64,000 nt of DNA from Chitinispirillales bacterium ANBcel5 (GTDB lineage: Bacteria; Fibrobacterota; Chitinivibrionia; Chitinivibrionales; Chitinispirillaceae), in the NCBI GenBank assembly GCA_029688955.1, contig JARUKZ010000016.1, positions 35,102-99,101 on the forward strand. The letters are read 5' to 3'. A program made the position numbers and the translations under genes. Each line of letters begins with the position of its first letter. The first letter of the stretch is position 1. This document shows, piece after piece, positions 42,959 to 54,000 of this stretch. The notes under the pieces were generated by a model. It saw only the letters and a list, made by a program, of their open reading frames with translations, was not told where the DNA came from and ran no database searches.

Positions 42959-43497
42959 TAATCTCTAAGTGGATAAGTAGCTTCCTTTATATGGTGTGCT
43001 CCCTCTTTTCCTAAGGTGCTTGAGTAGAGATGAAATTCGGTGACTGTAAATGAGTCAGTGGAAAAAAGGCTGTTTGCACTTATGAAATTAACAATTCTTT
43101 CGAGAGGTGACTTGTTTAATCGTGCAACAGTAATGTGAGGAGAATACTTTCTACCCTCCGGAGCAATCCCCGCTTCTGTAATGACTTTATCGATTTTGGC
43201 TTGAAATTGAAGAAGTTCTGGATTTTCTGCTATTCCAAACCATAGGACCCGTGGATGTCTTTTTGGGGGAAAATATCCCACCCCTTTAAGAGCCATACTA
43301 AAAGAGGAAGAAGACACAGATTTAAGAGATAAATGTATTCTGTCTGCTATATCATTCTGTACATCACCAATGAAACGAAGTGTTAAATGTAGCTGCTTTT
43401 CATCTATCCACTTTGCACCAGGTATAGCATGGTAGGTTTCAATTAATTGATCCTTAATGTCTTCAGGAAGATCTATGGCAACGAATAAACGGGGCAT
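42955..43497 (-). CDS. thpR: RNA 2',3'-cyclic phosphodiesterase
   Basis: A 180-residue 2H phosphoesterase (LigT/ThpR). The two catalytic HxTx motifs are HLTLRFIG near residue 42 and HITVARL near 126. The start PRLFVAIDLPEDIKDQL is typical. The enzyme opens 2',3'-cyclic phosphates at RNA ends to 2'-phosphates and can join half-tRNA analogues. It is divergent from nnrDE across 119 bp; a TATAAT at 43531-43536 in this gap could serve nnrDE. Confidence 0.95.
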   Translation of the reverse strand: MPRLFVAIDLPEDIKDQLIETYHAIPGAKWIDEKQLHLTLRFIGDVQNDIADRIHLSLKSVSSSSFSMALKGVGYFPPKRHPRVLWFGIAENPELLQFQAKIDKVITEAGIAPEGRKYSPHITVARLNKSPLERIVNFISANSLFSTDSFTVTEFHLYSSTLGKEGAHHIKEATYPLRDY

Positions 43498-43616
43498 ATA
43501 TTTTCTCCTGAGGTGAAATAATGAGTATTGTATAATATATATTAGGTTAAAGATACTAATTATTACAATAAAAACCCTTTTCTCAGACTTAGTATAATTT
43601 TTTTGGGGAGTAAAAA

Positions 43617-45179
43617 ATGATTTCTGTTGTTTCTACAGCCCAAATGAGAAATATTGATAAGGAAACAATAAATGGTGATTTGACCGTAGGTTATTCTCTG
43701 ATGCTTGAAGCGGGTAGGGGAGTATTTGAAGAAGCTCGCAAGATGCTTGGCTACAGAGACAAAGCTAATGTCGCAATTTTTTGTGGAAAAGGGAATAATG
43801 GTGGTGATGGGTATGTAGCAGCGAAAATGCTTATGGAAAATGGATACACGGTTATCGTTTTCTCACTTTACGATATCAGTGTTTTAAAAGGTGAAGCTAA
43901 AGTGGCATCTGATGAATACTTGGAAAAAGAGGGCACTGTACGTGTAATAAATGATACAGAAATGAACTTCTTTCCCGATAATTTTGACCTGATCATTGAT
44001 GCCTTACTGGGAACTGGAGTAAAAGGGGATCCTGGAGGTGTTTTGGCCAATGTTATCAGGCTTATAAATGAGTTGAACATTCCAGTACTTTCGGTAGATA
44101 CTCCTTCTGGCCTTAATGGGGACACCGGTCAATGTGGAAACCCATGTGTTCGTGCTGATCGTACTATTACAATGGGTTTTCCGAAAATCGGACAGTTCTT
44201 CTATCCCGGTAGAGATAAAACCGGAAAGCTTATTACCAGAACCCTTTCCTACCCCGAAAAAATTGTATCTGCTAATTTAAGAGATTCATTTTTGCCAACA
44301 AAGAGTGCTTTTGCAGAATACCTTCCAGCAAGAAAAAGTGCTGGCTCAAAATTTGAACATGGCTTAGCACTGCTCATATCTGGCTCAAAGGGAATGAGCG
44401 GATCGGCTACACTTGCAGCAAATGCGGCCTTTCGTACTGGTTGCGGAATGGTTCATATGGGATTACCTGAATCTCTCATTGATATTATGTCCGTAAAATT
44501 AACCGAAACAGTTCTTCATCCCATGGAGCAAACGCAATCCGGCACTATTTCAACAGATGCATTAGAAAATTTTATCAACTTAGCTTCTGGAAAAGATGCT
44601 ATCTGTATTGGGCCTGGGTTATCTCACAATTTGCAAACAACTCAATTCATTCGAAAAACAATCACTAAAACTCAGGTACCGATAGTGTTAGATGCAGATG
44701 GCATTAATGCTTTTAAGGATAAAAGTGAAGAATTGATGGAGCATAAAGGGGAAATAATTATAACTCCACACAGAGGTGAGTGGAAAAGAGTATTTGGGGA
44801 ACTACCCACTGATCCTCTTAAACTCATCGATATATTAAAAATAACAGCTTCTAAATACAACATAACTATCTTACTTAAAGGTAATCCTACCATAGTTGCC
44901 GGTCAATCCGGCTCTGTATTTATTCTACCATTTGGTTCTTCTGCTCTTGCAACTGCGGGCAGTGGAGATGTGCTTTCTGGAATAATAGTATCATTACTTG
45001 CCCAGGGAGTAAAACCGATTGAAGCAGCAATATTAGGACAATTTATTCATGGTGAAGCAGCTAAATACGCAAGTGAAGAGATGACCGAATATTCTGTTAT
45101 AGCCAGTGATTTGCCACACTATATACCAAAGGTTTTTAAAGACCTGCTTGTGCTAAAAACTGAAGCTAACAGTGCCTGA
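43617..45179 (+). CDS. nnr: Bifunctional NAD(P)H-hydrate epimerase / ADP-dependent dehydratase
   Basis: A 520-residue fusion that repairs damaged NAD(P)H hydrates. The N-terminal epimerase domain (1-220) contains VSTAQMRNIDKE, FCGKGNNGGDGYVAAK and LIIDALLGTGVKGDPGG. The C-terminal dehydratase (about 235-515), a ribokinase-like fold, contains LISGSKGMSGSATLAANAAF, CIGPGLS, VLDADGINAF, and the nucleotide-binding AGSGDVLSGII. A GGGGAG box lies 7 bp before the ATG. The 3' end overlaps the convergent birA gene by 27 bp. It is a housekeeping gene. Confidence 0.96.
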   Translation: MISVVSTAQMRNIDKETINGDLTVGYSLMLEAGRGVFEEARKMLGYRDKANVAIFCGKGNNGGDGYVAAKMLMENGYTVIVFSLYDISVLKGEAKVASDEYLEKEGTVRVINDTEMNFFPDNFDLIIDALLGTGVKGDPGGVLANVIRLINELNIPVLSVDTPSGLNGDTGQCGNPCVRADRTITMGFPKIGQFFYPGRDKTGKLITRTLSYPEKIVSANLRDSFLPTKSAFAEYLPARKSAGSKFEHGLALLISGSKGMSGSATLAANAAFRTGCGMVHMGLPESLIDIMSVKLTETVLHPMEQTQSGTISTDALENFINLASGKDAICIGPGLSHNLQTTQFIRKTITKTQVPIVLDADGINAFKDKSEELMEHKGEIIITPHRGEWKRVFGELPTDPLKLIDILKITASKYNITILLKGNPTIVAGQSGSVFILPFGSSALATAGSGDVLSGIIVSLLAQGVKPIEAAILGQFIHGEAAKYASEEMTEYSVIASDLPHYIPKVFKDLLVLKTEANSA

Positions 45180-45941
45180 CGCAAAACGTTCGATACCCTT
45201 TTGTGTTTTCAGTTCAAAAAAACCATCGTTAGTTACAGATTCAAATATCCCACTGTTGCCATTAATTCGGGCTGGCTTTCCTGCTCTATATAACAGAGAT
45301 TTATATTGAGAGTGTGATTTTTCGACAGTTTGAGCTTTCAAAAAACAAAATTGTTCAGCAATACTTTTCAGTAAGTGGTCTATAGGAGTAATTTGGTTCG
45401 ATTCGATTAGTAATGAACTTGCTATGTTTTTTAAACTATCAGGAAAAGCAGTTTCGCTAATATTTACGTTAAGACCGAAACCAATAATTATATGTTTTGT
45501 TGACTGAGGCATTGGTTCAAGTAAAATACCGGCAATTTTTTTGTCATTCCAATAGATGTCGTTTGGCCACTTTATTCTTATTGGAGCATCTGGATAGTAT
45601 TTGAGAATAGAGTTGCATATTGCAAGCGAAATAGCTCTGTTTTGACTGAAGTGCAAGGAAATGTCCTCAATAGGTGAAATGATACTAACCCACAGTCCAC
45701 CTCTTACACTGGAAAAAAAAGACTTACCCCTACGTCCTTTCCCACACGTTTGAACATCTGCCTTGATTATAAACACACCATTTTGGGGCAGAGATGAAAG
45801 CTTCTTGGCATATTCGTTAGTAGAATCAATACTGGGAAAGGCATAGATACGTTCAATAAAATTACCGTTCTCAGAAAGGGTGGTAGACATGCCAGCACTT
45901 TTTGGAGGAAAAAAGAAAAAACAGGGAATAGATGTTTCCAT
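45153..45941 (-). CDS. birA: Biotin-[acetyl-CoA-carboxylase] ligase
   Basis: A 262-residue biotin protein ligase without an N-terminal repressor HTH, so it is a ligase only. FPSIDSTNEYAKKL, the adenylate-binding GKGRRGKSF loop, GGLWVSIISP, IRIKWPNDIYWNDKKIAGIL and GFGLNVNIS are in family order; the last 50 residues are the SH3-like C-terminal domain. It attaches biotin to carboxylase carrier proteins. An ATG at 45941 has AAGGGA close upstream; ATG 45890 would also keep the domain and lose only 17 non-conserved residues. It is the last gene of a minus-strand group with the ATPase and EF-G genes. Confidence 0.93.
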   Translation of the reverse strand: METSIPCFFFFPPKSAGMSTTLSENGNFIERIYAFPSIDSTNEYAKKLSSLPQNGVFIIKADVQTCGKGRRGKSFFSSVRGGLWVSIISPIEDISLHFSQNRAISLAICNSILKYYPDAPIRIKWPNDIYWNDKKIAGILLEPMPQSTKHIIIGFGLNVNISETAFPDSLKNIASSLLIESNQITPIDHLLKSIAEQFCFLKAQTVEKSHSQYKSLLYRAGKPARINGNSGIFESVTNDGFFELKTQKGIERFASGTVSFSF

Positions 45942-45964
45942 CTGTTCCCTTAAAAAACTATTAG

Positions 45965-46675
45965 TTATCCCTCTTCAGCGATTAGAAGAGTTTGTGGATC
46001 CAACTTAAGATGCAAATCATCTTTCGCAGGGATGATATCGTGATCCTTTATTAAATGGAGATGAACATGTGTGTCATGGGGTTCCATTTGAATAAGAATA
46101 GCAATATTATCCTGAAAACTCTTTAGTATAAGAGGGATTCCATTTTCATCAGTTTTGTTATCATCTCTTCTAACAGTTGCGCTGAACCATACTTCAATGT
46201 TAAGTTCTTCAGCCAGGTTTTTGAAAACCTGAAACTCTTCTGGTGAGCTTTTACTGAAATCAAAACCATCGACAATGATCATGTCAGCGGAGAAGTGTCC
46301 GTCTTTAACTAAAGCGCGAATTCCATTTTGTACCTTAGAAACAGTGTCACCATACTGTTTAAAGTTCATGATAACCCTGTTTCTGGTAGACTCATCATGC
46401 AATTCATCGTAGTTATCAAGTTTGTAGCGTTGAGCTATTTCCTTGAAAATATCTTCATACCATGCAACGATATGCGAAGTATCTGAGGCAAATGAAACAT
46501 GGATAACGTGTTTTTTCTGAAGTAGCTGGTCAGTGGCGATATGCACCAGGCAAGCGGTTTTACCTACTCCTTTTCGAGCAGCCAGTACACCGATATTCCC
46601 TGCACCTACACCATCATGAGTAGATTTCTCCAGGATTCTGAGCGGGCTCTTTTTGATAAGCTCATTACGTAACAT
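45965..46675 (-). CDS. RecA/DnaB-fold P-loop ATPase of unknown function
   Basis: A 236-residue protein. The Walker A motif is ARKGVGKTA (residues 33-41) and a Walker B strand ends MIIVDGFD near 138; WFSATVRRD is a sensor-like strand. The order and the starting strand GNIGVLAARKGVGKTACLVH resemble the KaiC/DnaB/RadA group, but no replication or recombination domain is attached. It is 17 bp downstream of the EF-G gene and 23 bp upstream of birA on the same strand. It could regulate or use an NTP in response to cell state; this is not shown. I do not recognise a named family. Confidence 0.78.
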   Translation of the reverse strand: MLRNELIKKSPLRILEKSTHDGVGAGNIGVLAARKGVGKTACLVHIATDQLLQKKHVIHVSFASDTSHIVAWYEDIFKEIAQRYKLDNYDELHDESTRNRVIMNFKQYGDTVSKVQNGIRALVKDGHFSADMIIVDGFDFSKSSPEEFQVFKNLAEELNIEVWFSATVRRDDNKTDENGIPLILKSFQDNIAILIQMEPHDTHVHLHLIKDHDIIPAKDDLHLKLDPQTLLIAEEG

Positions 46676-46692
46676 AATCCACTCCTTTATAT

Positions 46693-48786
46693 TTATTTCT
46701 TTTTGGATTCGGATTTTTTCTCTTCAAGATGTTCTTTTTTTAGCTGCTCTGAGATATTAGTCGGAACTTTACTGTATTTAAGAAATTCCATGGTAAATTC
46801 AGCTTTACCCTGGGTTAAGGACCGCAAGACAGTAGAGTACCCAAACATTTCACTAAGTGGAACCTCAGCTTCTACTATAGTAAAAGCACCTTCTTCGTTG
46901 GTAGCGATAATTATTCCACGTCGTTGGTTTATACTTCCCAGCACATTACCCTGGAACTCTGAAGGAGTTTCAACGGTAACCTTCATAATTGGTTCAAGAA
47001 TTTCCGGTTTCGCTTTTTCAAAAGCTTGCCAGAAACCACCAATTGCGGCCAGCTGAAAGGCTACATCAGATGAGTCCACAGCGTGAAACGCACCATCATC
47101 AATCGTTACTTTAACTCCAACAACAGGGAAGCCAATGATTTTACCTTTGGCTAAACATGATTTAAATCCCTTATCACAGGAACTAATGAATTCAGATGGA
47201 ATTACCCCGCCTTTAATCTGATCGACAAATTCGTAATCACCTTCAGTGTTAGGTTCAAGCGTACCTGCAACCCTTCCATATTGACCCGAACCACCACTCT
47301 GTTTCTTATGAGTATAATCGAAGCGAGCCGAAGTACCAACGGTCTCCCTGTATGCAACCTGTGGCATACCGGTTTCTATGTCAACTTTATACTCACGTTT
47401 CATACGTTCAATGTAAACGTCAAGGTGAAGTTCACCCATTCCTTTAATAATCGTCTCATTAGACTCTAAATCTACATAACTTCTAAATGTCGGATCTTCT
47501 TTTCCGAACCTGTTTAGTGCCTTTGACATGTTGTCTGCTGACTTTTTGTCCTTAGGACTGATAGCAAGTGATATAACAGGTTCTGGTACATACATTGTGG
47601 TCATGGTAAGATTGAGTCCCTTTTCAGTGAATGTATCACCACTGGCACAATCGATTCCAAAAAGGGCTACGATATCTCCCGCATTTGCCTCATCAATATC
47701 CTCCATTGAATTGGAATGCATACGGATTAACCGACCTACCTTAAAGCGTTTTCCGGATCTGGTGTTAGTAAGCTCAAGACCTTTTTTCACCGTACCCTGA
47801 TATATTCTGATATAGGTAAGCTGCCCGTACTGTCCGTCTTCAAGTTTAAAAGCTAATGCAACGGCCGGTTTGTCTTCAACAGGATAAAGCTGAACAGGCT
47901 CTTCATTATTGCTCATATCAAGGGCTTTAGTGTCGATTTCATCCGGGCTGGGCAGATAATTAACCACACCATCAAGAAGTAGCTGAATACCTTTATTCTT
48001 ATAAGCTGAACCAATAAATACAGGAGTAAGATCCAAAGAAAGTGTTCCCTTTCGGACTGCATCTCTAATCTGCTCAACGGTAGCATTACCTTCCAGGTAG
48101 CTCTCTGCGAGCTCATCTGAGTACAATGAAACCGCGTCCAGAAGCTCTTCATGCTTCTCGTTGGCTTCATCGATAAGGTGTTCGGGAATCTCATCTTCAC
48201 GGATTATCTCTCCACTGGGACCATCGAAATAGACTGCCTTCATGGTAATAAGATCCACAACTCCCTCATGCTTGTCTTCAAGTCCAATAGGAATTTGCAT
48301 AAGAACTGCATTGTGACCAAGTTTGTCGCGAAGCTGCTGTGTTACCCTGTAGGGGTTGGCACCCGAGCGGTCACTTTTATTAATGAACGCAAGTCTTGGG
48401 ACATTATATCTCTTAAGCTGTCTATCAACAGTTATTGACTGAGATTGAACACCACCTACAGAACAGAGAACCAACACTGCACCATCCAGAACTCTAAGTG
48501 CACGCTCAACTTCGATGGTGAAGTCTACGTGTCCAGGTGTGTCAATGACATTAATTGGGTGTTCACGCCAGGATACATTCGTAGCTGCAGAGGCGATAGT
48601 GATACCACGTTCACGTTCAAGCTCCATGGAGTCCATAGTTGCTCCAACACCGTCTTTGCCTTTGACCTCATGGATGGCGTGAATTTTGTTACTATAAAAC
48701 AGGATGCGTTCAGTCAGGGTTGTTTTTCCCGAATCAATGTGGGCACTAATCCCGATGTTTCGCATTTTTTTGATGTTGTACGCCAT
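46693..48786 (-). CDS. fusA: Elongation factor G, mitochondrial/spd type (EF-G1)
   Basis: A 697-residue translational GTPase. G1 is AHIDSGKT (residues 15-22), G3 is DTPGH and G4 is NKSD. The switch I region reads [20 protein letters not shown], the signature of the mtEFG1/spdEFG1 class of spirochaetes, planctomycetes and deltaproteobacteria, rather than the HDGAATMDWMEQE of ordinary bacterial EF-G. Domains II to V follow in normal order and the C-terminus is a lysine/glutamate tail. Members of this class catalyse translocation and often coexist with a second EF-G (spdEFG2) for ribosome recycling; no second copy is in this window. It is first in the operon with the ATPase and birA. Confidence 0.93.
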   Translation of the reverse strand: MAYNIKKMRNIGISAHIDSGKTTLTERILFYSNKIHAIHEVKGKDGVGATMDSMELERERGITIASAATNVSWREHPINVIDTPGHVDFTIEVERALRVLDGAVLVLCSVGGVQSQSITVDRQLKRYNVPRLAFINKSDRSGANPYRVTQQLRDKLGHNAVLMQIPIGLEDKHEGVVDLITMKAVYFDGPSGEIIREDEIPEHLIDEANEKHEELLDAVSLYSDELAESYLEGNATVEQIRDAVRKGTLSLDLTPVFIGSAYKNKGIQLLLDGVVNYLPSPDEIDTKALDMSNNEEPVQLYPVEDKPAVALAFKLEDGQYGQLTYIRIYQGTVKKGLELTNTRSGKRFKVGRLIRMHSNSMEDIDEANAGDIVALFGIDCASGDTFTEKGLNLTMTTMYVPEPVISLAISPKDKKSADNMSKALNRFGKEDPTFRSYVDLESNETIIKGMGELHLDVYIERMKREYKVDIETGMPQVAYRETVGTSARFDYTHKKQSGGSGQYGRVAGTLEPNTEGDYEFVDQIKGGVIPSEFISSCDKGFKSCLAKGKIIGFPVVGVKVTIDDGAFHAVDSSDVAFQLAAIGGFWQAFEKAKPEILEPIMKVTVETPSEFQGNVLGSINQRRGIIIATNEEGAFTIVEAEVPLSEMFGYSTVLRSLTQGKAEFTMEFLKYSKVPTNISEQLKKEHLEEKKSESKKK

Positions 48787-49106
48787 ACAATAAATTCCCT
48801 CTCAAAAATTAGCACTTATTGTTATTGTTTCTTATTTCTCTAAAACCCATGGTCAGTAAATTGGTATGATGCTCCGTGGATCAAGAGGTAATTACCACTA
48901 TTGCGGCCGTCTAAAATAGTATGTGCTAAATATCATGTCTATAAAAAAAATACCAATTTTAAACCTTTTTGCCTTTTCCCCAGCCCTCATCCCAAATTAA
49001 CAATGAGCGCTATTTAATGTACTTAGTGCAAAAAGTATCTTATTTCGATAACAAGAGTATAAATATTTTATCCAAAAATTGTTTTTTTTAAGCTTTAGAG
49101 CAGATC
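48787..49106. other. Divergent intergenic region between EF-G and GT-B genes
   Basis: A 320-bp gap with no gene. It must contain both divergent promoters. I see only AT-rich sequence and no convincing hairpin, tRNA or riboswitch. Confidence 0.4.
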
Positions 49107-50174
49107 ATGAACCTACTCTATTATATAACTTCCCATGGTTTTGGGCATGCCGTTAGAACTGCTGCAATTGCTAATAGTTTTAGCCCCTCTGTAGACATAA
49201 CATTTCGTACCAATTTGCCTGAAAGCTTCTTTAGAGAGGAGATGAAGAGACCGTACCGCCTTTTACCTGCAGAATTTGATTGTGGATGTGTGCAATTAGA
49301 CGGAGTCAGTGTAGATATCGATAGTACTCTAAAAAAGTACGCAACGATTGCAAAGCGTAATGCTTCTTTGCTCCAAACAGAAGTACAGTTGTGTAATGAA
49401 ATGAAAATCGATTGTATTGTAAGTGATATCACACCTTTTGCTTTTGAAGTAGCCAGTTGTGCTTCTATCCCTTCTGTTGCGGTTTCTAATTTTACCTGGT
49501 TTGATGTATATAATGACTATTGCCCCCAACATCCCTGGTTTAAGCGTCATTTAGAAAAAATTAAGGAGCAGTACAGCTTAGCTACTCTTCTTCTATCACT
49601 CTACCCTTCTTTAAACATGGGTTACTTTAAACAAATTAAACATGTCCCTGTTGTGGGCAGAGTGGGGGAGAATAAACGCTCAAAACTATCTCACTTCTAC
49701 AACTTTGATCAGCAAAAAAAGATCGGACTAATATACACCGGAAACTACGGTTTAGAAAATGTCCGCTGGAAAAGGCTTGAACAGTTTAAAGATTGGGAGT
49801 TTTTTGGAGTATACCCAATTTCCCAAGCTCCCCAAAATTTCCACCTGGTTAAAAAGAGAGACTTTAGATATCAGGATCTCTCGGCTTCCGCTGACATAAT
49901 ACTCTGCAAACTTGGTTATGGGGTAACTTCTGAGAGTATGCTTAATGGAATACCATTGGTGTTTTTGCCCAGAGAAAACTTTGCGGAATATCCTGTTCTT
50001 AAAAAAGAGGTGCTAAGTCTTGGAATTGGAAGGGAGCTGAGTACCGATTCGTTTTTAAACCTCAGGTGGGGGGAAATACTAAAAATGGCAGAGACCAAAA
50101 CAGAACAAAAAGTGGCGAGCAAAAATGGGGCAATGGTGTGTGCCAGAGAGATTGAGCAGATCGCAAAGCGGTAA
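49107..50174 (+). CDS. GT-B fold glycosyltransferase-like protein (arabinokinase N-domain-like)
   Basis: A 355-residue GT-B protein related to MurG/UGT-type enzymes. The first loop is ITSHGFGHAVRTAAIANSF, as in the N-terminal GT-like domain of plant L-arabinokinase homologues and in bacterial predicted glycosyltransferases. The C-terminal half has IGLIYTGNYG and ILCKLGYGVTSESMLNGIPLVFLPR, the donor-site GYGT.SE pattern. No signal or membrane segment. It stands alone between the EF-G gene and a SpoIIAA-like gene. The sugar and acceptor are unknown. Confidence 0.8.
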   Translation: MNLLYYITSHGFGHAVRTAAIANSFSPSVDITFRTNLPESFFREEMKRPYRLLPAEFDCGCVQLDGVSVDIDSTLKKYATIAKRNASLLQTEVQLCNEMKIDCIVSDITPFAFEVASCASIPSVAVSNFTWFDVYNDYCPQHPWFKRHLEKIKEQYSLATLLLSLYPSLNMGYFKQIKHVPVVGRVGENKRSKLSHFYNFDQQKKIGLIYTGNYGLENVRWKRLEQFKDWEFFGVYPISQAPQNFHLVKKRDFRYQDLSASADIILCKLGYGVTSESMLNGIPLVFLPRENFAEYPVLKKEVLSLGIGRELSTDSFLNLRWGEILKMAETKTEQKVASKNGAMVCAREIEQIAKR

Positions 50175-50260
50175 GAGGTTACCAAAAAAGGAATGATTAA
50201 TGCTATAAAAAAGAGGTAGTTCTAACCTTCCAAAAACAACTATACTGAGGGAGAGGTACA

Positions 50261-50626
50261 ATGATTAAGAAGTTAGACTGGAGCCATGATAACATCGTAG
50301 CCTATGAAGCATCAGGAACTTTAAGCAAAGAGGAGAATCAGCAGGTTTTCTCTGAACTAAGAGAGATCATAGCAAAACAGGATAAAATCAGACTCTATGT
50401 TAAACTACCAGAAATAGCTTTTCCCGATCTTAATGCAATCAGTGAACGCTTAAGTTTTGCAAAAGATCATCTAAAAGATATAGAGCGCTATGTTTTGGTC
50501 AGTAACATTAAGGCAATGGAGTGGGTTTCTAAACTTGCCGGTATATTTACAGGTATTGAATTTAGACATTACTCTCTGGAAGATGAAGCACTTGCAAAAG
50601 CATGGATCGAATCAATTCATCGTTAA
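50261..50626 (+). CDS. SpoIIAA-like/STAS-fold protein
   Basis: A 121-residue protein of the SpoIIAA-like family (PF11964): MIKKLDWSHDNIVAYEASGTLSK, RLYVKLPEIAFPDLNAI, ERYVLVSNIKAMEWVSKLAG and YSLEDEALAKAWIES. These proteins share the STAS fold and may bind lipid or nucleotide, but their role is not established. GGGAGAGG lies 7 bp before the ATG. It is 86 bp downstream of the GT-B gene and could share its transcript. Confidence 0.85.
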   Translation: MIKKLDWSHDNIVAYEASGTLSKEENQQVFSELREIIAKQDKIRLYVKLPEIAFPDLNAISERLSFAKDHLKDIERYVLVSNIKAMEWVSKLAGIFTGIEFRHYSLEDEALAKAWIESIHR

Positions 50627-50715
50627 TACTCTTGTTTAGATCATAACTTATAAAAAAAGAGCAAGCATGTTTTCAGGAAAGTATGCTAAATTTATTGCCG
50701 GCGTTATAGCATCAA

Positions 50716-51087
50716 TCACACCTGTTCAAGAATTGTAAGCAGTTCAGCTATATCAAAGGGCTTTGTGATGAAGGCGGCGGGATCCAACTCCAGGGCCCGA
50801 CGCTTTATATCACCCTCTGAATACCCGGTAATAAAGATTATCTTGGTTTGCAGTCTTTTTAAAATCTGCTCTGCAGCCTCGATACCATCACCCTTTCCAG
50901 TAAGACGAATATCCATAATCACATAATCCGGTTTGGTCTCAACTGCCTTTGAAATCGCTTCCTCTTTTGATGATGCGGTTGCACTAACATGGTAACCACT
51001 TGCCCGCAGTCTCACCTGAAGAAGCATCACCATCACCGCTTCGTCATCAACTATAAGCACAGAAGGAGAAGAGTTGTTTTTCATCAT
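50716..51087 (-). CDS. Response regulator receiver protein (CheY-like)
   Basis: A 123-residue single receiver domain. Acid pocket DDE near residue 14, phosphoacceptor aspartate in VIMDIRL near 60, the T/G switch residue in FITGYSEG and lysine in TKPFD are all present. No output domain. Its start overlaps the end of the histidine kinase gene by 4 bp, so the two are translated together and form a partner pair. With a HisKA_2 kinase, such receivers often act as phosphorelay intermediates. Confidence 0.95.
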   Translation of the reverse strand: MMKNNSSPSVLIVDDEAVMVMLLQVRLRASGYHVSATASSKEEAISKAVETKPDYVIMDIRLTGKGDGIEAAEQILKRLQTKIIFITGYSEGDIKRRALELDPAAFITKPFDIAELLTILEQV

Positions 51088-54000
51088 ACCCTTGTCTCGT
51101 AGATGTTATCACTAAATTCAATACTCCAGTGTAATCCACCATTAGATTCGGCTCTGGCAGAACCATGCAACTGGTGTCTGGTTATTTGAAGAACAATTTG
51201 TATTCCAAGTGTCGGGGTTTTTGTGACATCAAAGCCTTTTGGTAAACCTACCCCGTTGTCTTCAATGCTCAGAAAAAGATTACCAGTGCTTAGTCTGCGA
51301 AGTGAAATAGTGATCGTACCACTTCTGCCCTCTGGGAAGGCATACTTATAGCAGTTTGAAATCAGCTCGTTAATGATTAAACCACAGGGTATTGCGATAT
51401 CTATGAGACTCTCAATATCCTGAAGATCGAACTCGACTGAAATAGATTGAGATGGGGTTTTATTACTTGAAGCAACTATCTCCACCAGATCTTTAATGTA
51501 ATCCTTTAAGTTTATGCGCGAGAGGCTTTTAGCTTTGTACAGTTTTTCATGCGCCAGAGCCATAGTTCGTATTCTTATTACACTGTCGTTTACAATTCTG
51601 TTTACTTCATTGCTGGAGGAAGATGCACCCTGTAGCTCCAGAAACGAGGAAATGACCTGCATATTGTTCTTCGTGCGGTGATAGATCTCCTGAAGAAGCG
51701 TCTCCTTTTCCCGTAACGACTGTTTTAGTTTATCTTCTGTTTTTTTACGTTCACTTACATCTCTTAGGCTTACATGAAGAGCTCTTTTATTTCCAAAATT
51801 AAAGGGAGCACCAAGCACATCTACATATACAGAAGTACCGTCCAGACGCATGATCTTCTCCTCCTGGAGGGGGACCGGCTCATCAAGAGTTAGCAACGTG
51901 TGAAGGCGCTCGGAAATTATTTGATGATAATCGGGGTGGTAGAGTTCAAAGGGGGACTTGCCCAAAAGCTCAGATTCATCATGTGCTCTAAATAGCCGAA
52001 CTGCAGCTTTATTTACCAGAACAATTCGTTTATCCACATATACAAAAATTGCATCAGGAGAGTAGTCTATTAGATTACGAAAACGTTCCTCGCTCTCCTT
52101 TAGAGCTATCTCTGTATTTTTGCGCTCAGTTATTAGTTCTGTATAGAGTATAATACCACCGATTGAGCCACTTGATTCATACCAGGGCCTGCACTCATAT
52201 CTCACCCACTCTATTGTCCCGTCATTTCTGACAAAGCTATCCTCATCCTTCTTTATTACTTCTCCGCTTAGGGCTCTTTTATGAACTGTACGCAATTTTT
52301 GTGGAAGATCAGGAAAAACGGCATAGTGGTTTTTTCCTGTTAGTTCCTGATCTTCTACCCGGTAATCCCGTTTGAATCGATCACTTACGAACTTATGGTT
52401 TAAATTTTTGTCCAAAACGGCAATGGCATTGGGATCGTATCGTATCGTGTATTCCATTAAATCCTGCCATGCCTTAATCTCAATCTCATAGTTTTTACTA
52501 TCTGTTATATCCCGGACAATTCCTGCCAAATAAAGCCCCTTCCCTTCAGAACCCTCCCGGAACTGTCCAACCGCTTTTATCCAACGCTCTTTATTATCAG
52601 CTCTTATTATCCTGCACTCAATATCATAATTGTGCTTTAGGGCAACTGCTCTTTTAAACTTTTGGTCTACGGTATCTTTGTCCTGGGGATGAACATGATT
52701 GAGAAATTCTTCACAACTCCAATGTGGTAACAGCTCGTTATAGCCAAAAATTTTGTCATGTTCAAGAGTTCGATAGACAAAGTGATCTGCAAAATCAAGT
52801 TCCCATGCCCCTGTTTGACTCGCCTGGAGTGCAAATTCCATCCGTTCCCTTACTTCCCGTAATCGCTCCTCTGACTGCTTGCGCTCTGTTATCTCCTCTA
52901 CAGCATAATAAAGACGCTGCTCTCTGTCCTCATCGCTTATACCATAGCCCTGAATCCAACCGGTTTCACCCGTTTTTTTGATAATACGGTATTCATGTCT
53001 GAATGATTTTTTACTTTTTAAAGCATTTTCAATGGTTCTAAGAAAATCGTCTCTGTCATGTGGGTGAATTATAGTAATAAGCCCATCTTCGTTTTCTAAC
53101 TCTCCGTATTTGTAACCGGTAATAAGTTCAAAAGGCCCAAACATCCACTCCGGTTTTAGATGTCCTGATTTATCGGTTCGGTAGCAAATAGCAAAATCTG
53201 ATACCAATTTAGAAATTATTCTGAATCGTTCTTCATTGAAAGCAAGTCGTTGCTGGGTTTTATATTGTTGAGTAACATCTCTGAATACCAGAACAACGCC
53301 GATTATTTCACCCCGGTCACTTCGAATAGGCGCAGCGGAATCCGTTATCTGATGTTCTGTGTTGTTTCGCGAAATAAGCACTGTGTGATTTGCAAGACCC
53401 ACCACCGCTCCTGAATCAAACACCCGTGACACCGGGTCCTGAACCGTAGCGCGGGTTTGAGCATTTACAATCCTAAAAACCTCTGTTACCGGTTTTCCCA
53501 ACGCCGGAGTTAAATTCCACCCGGTAAGGTTTTCTGCCGCAGGGTTCATCCTAACAACTTTTCCGCTTCGATCGGTAGCTATTACACCATCTGCTATGGA
53601 ATTAAGGGTAATACGAAGGTTTTCTTCATTTGAAAGCAGCTTAATTTCGGCCTCTTTTCGTTTACTTATATCGATACCCATCCCTAAAAGACAGAGGCGA
53701 CCTTTATACTCAATCCTGCGACCAGTGAACAGAAATGGTCTTGATCTCCCGCTGCGGTCATAAAAAGAGGCTTCTACTTCAGAATACCCTCTCTCAAAAA
53801 CCTCCTTAATCCTCTTGGTAACCAGCTCTTTTTCTTCATTGCGGAATAACTGAAGCGGATTGATCCTCTTAACCTCTTCTTCATTGTACCCTGTTACATT
53901 TTCAAAAAAAGTATTCCACCGAAGATAATGCCCCTCCTGGTCGAAGATGTAAAATGCCCCCGGAAGACTTTCCAGAATTGCATTGGAGAGGTCCCGCTCC

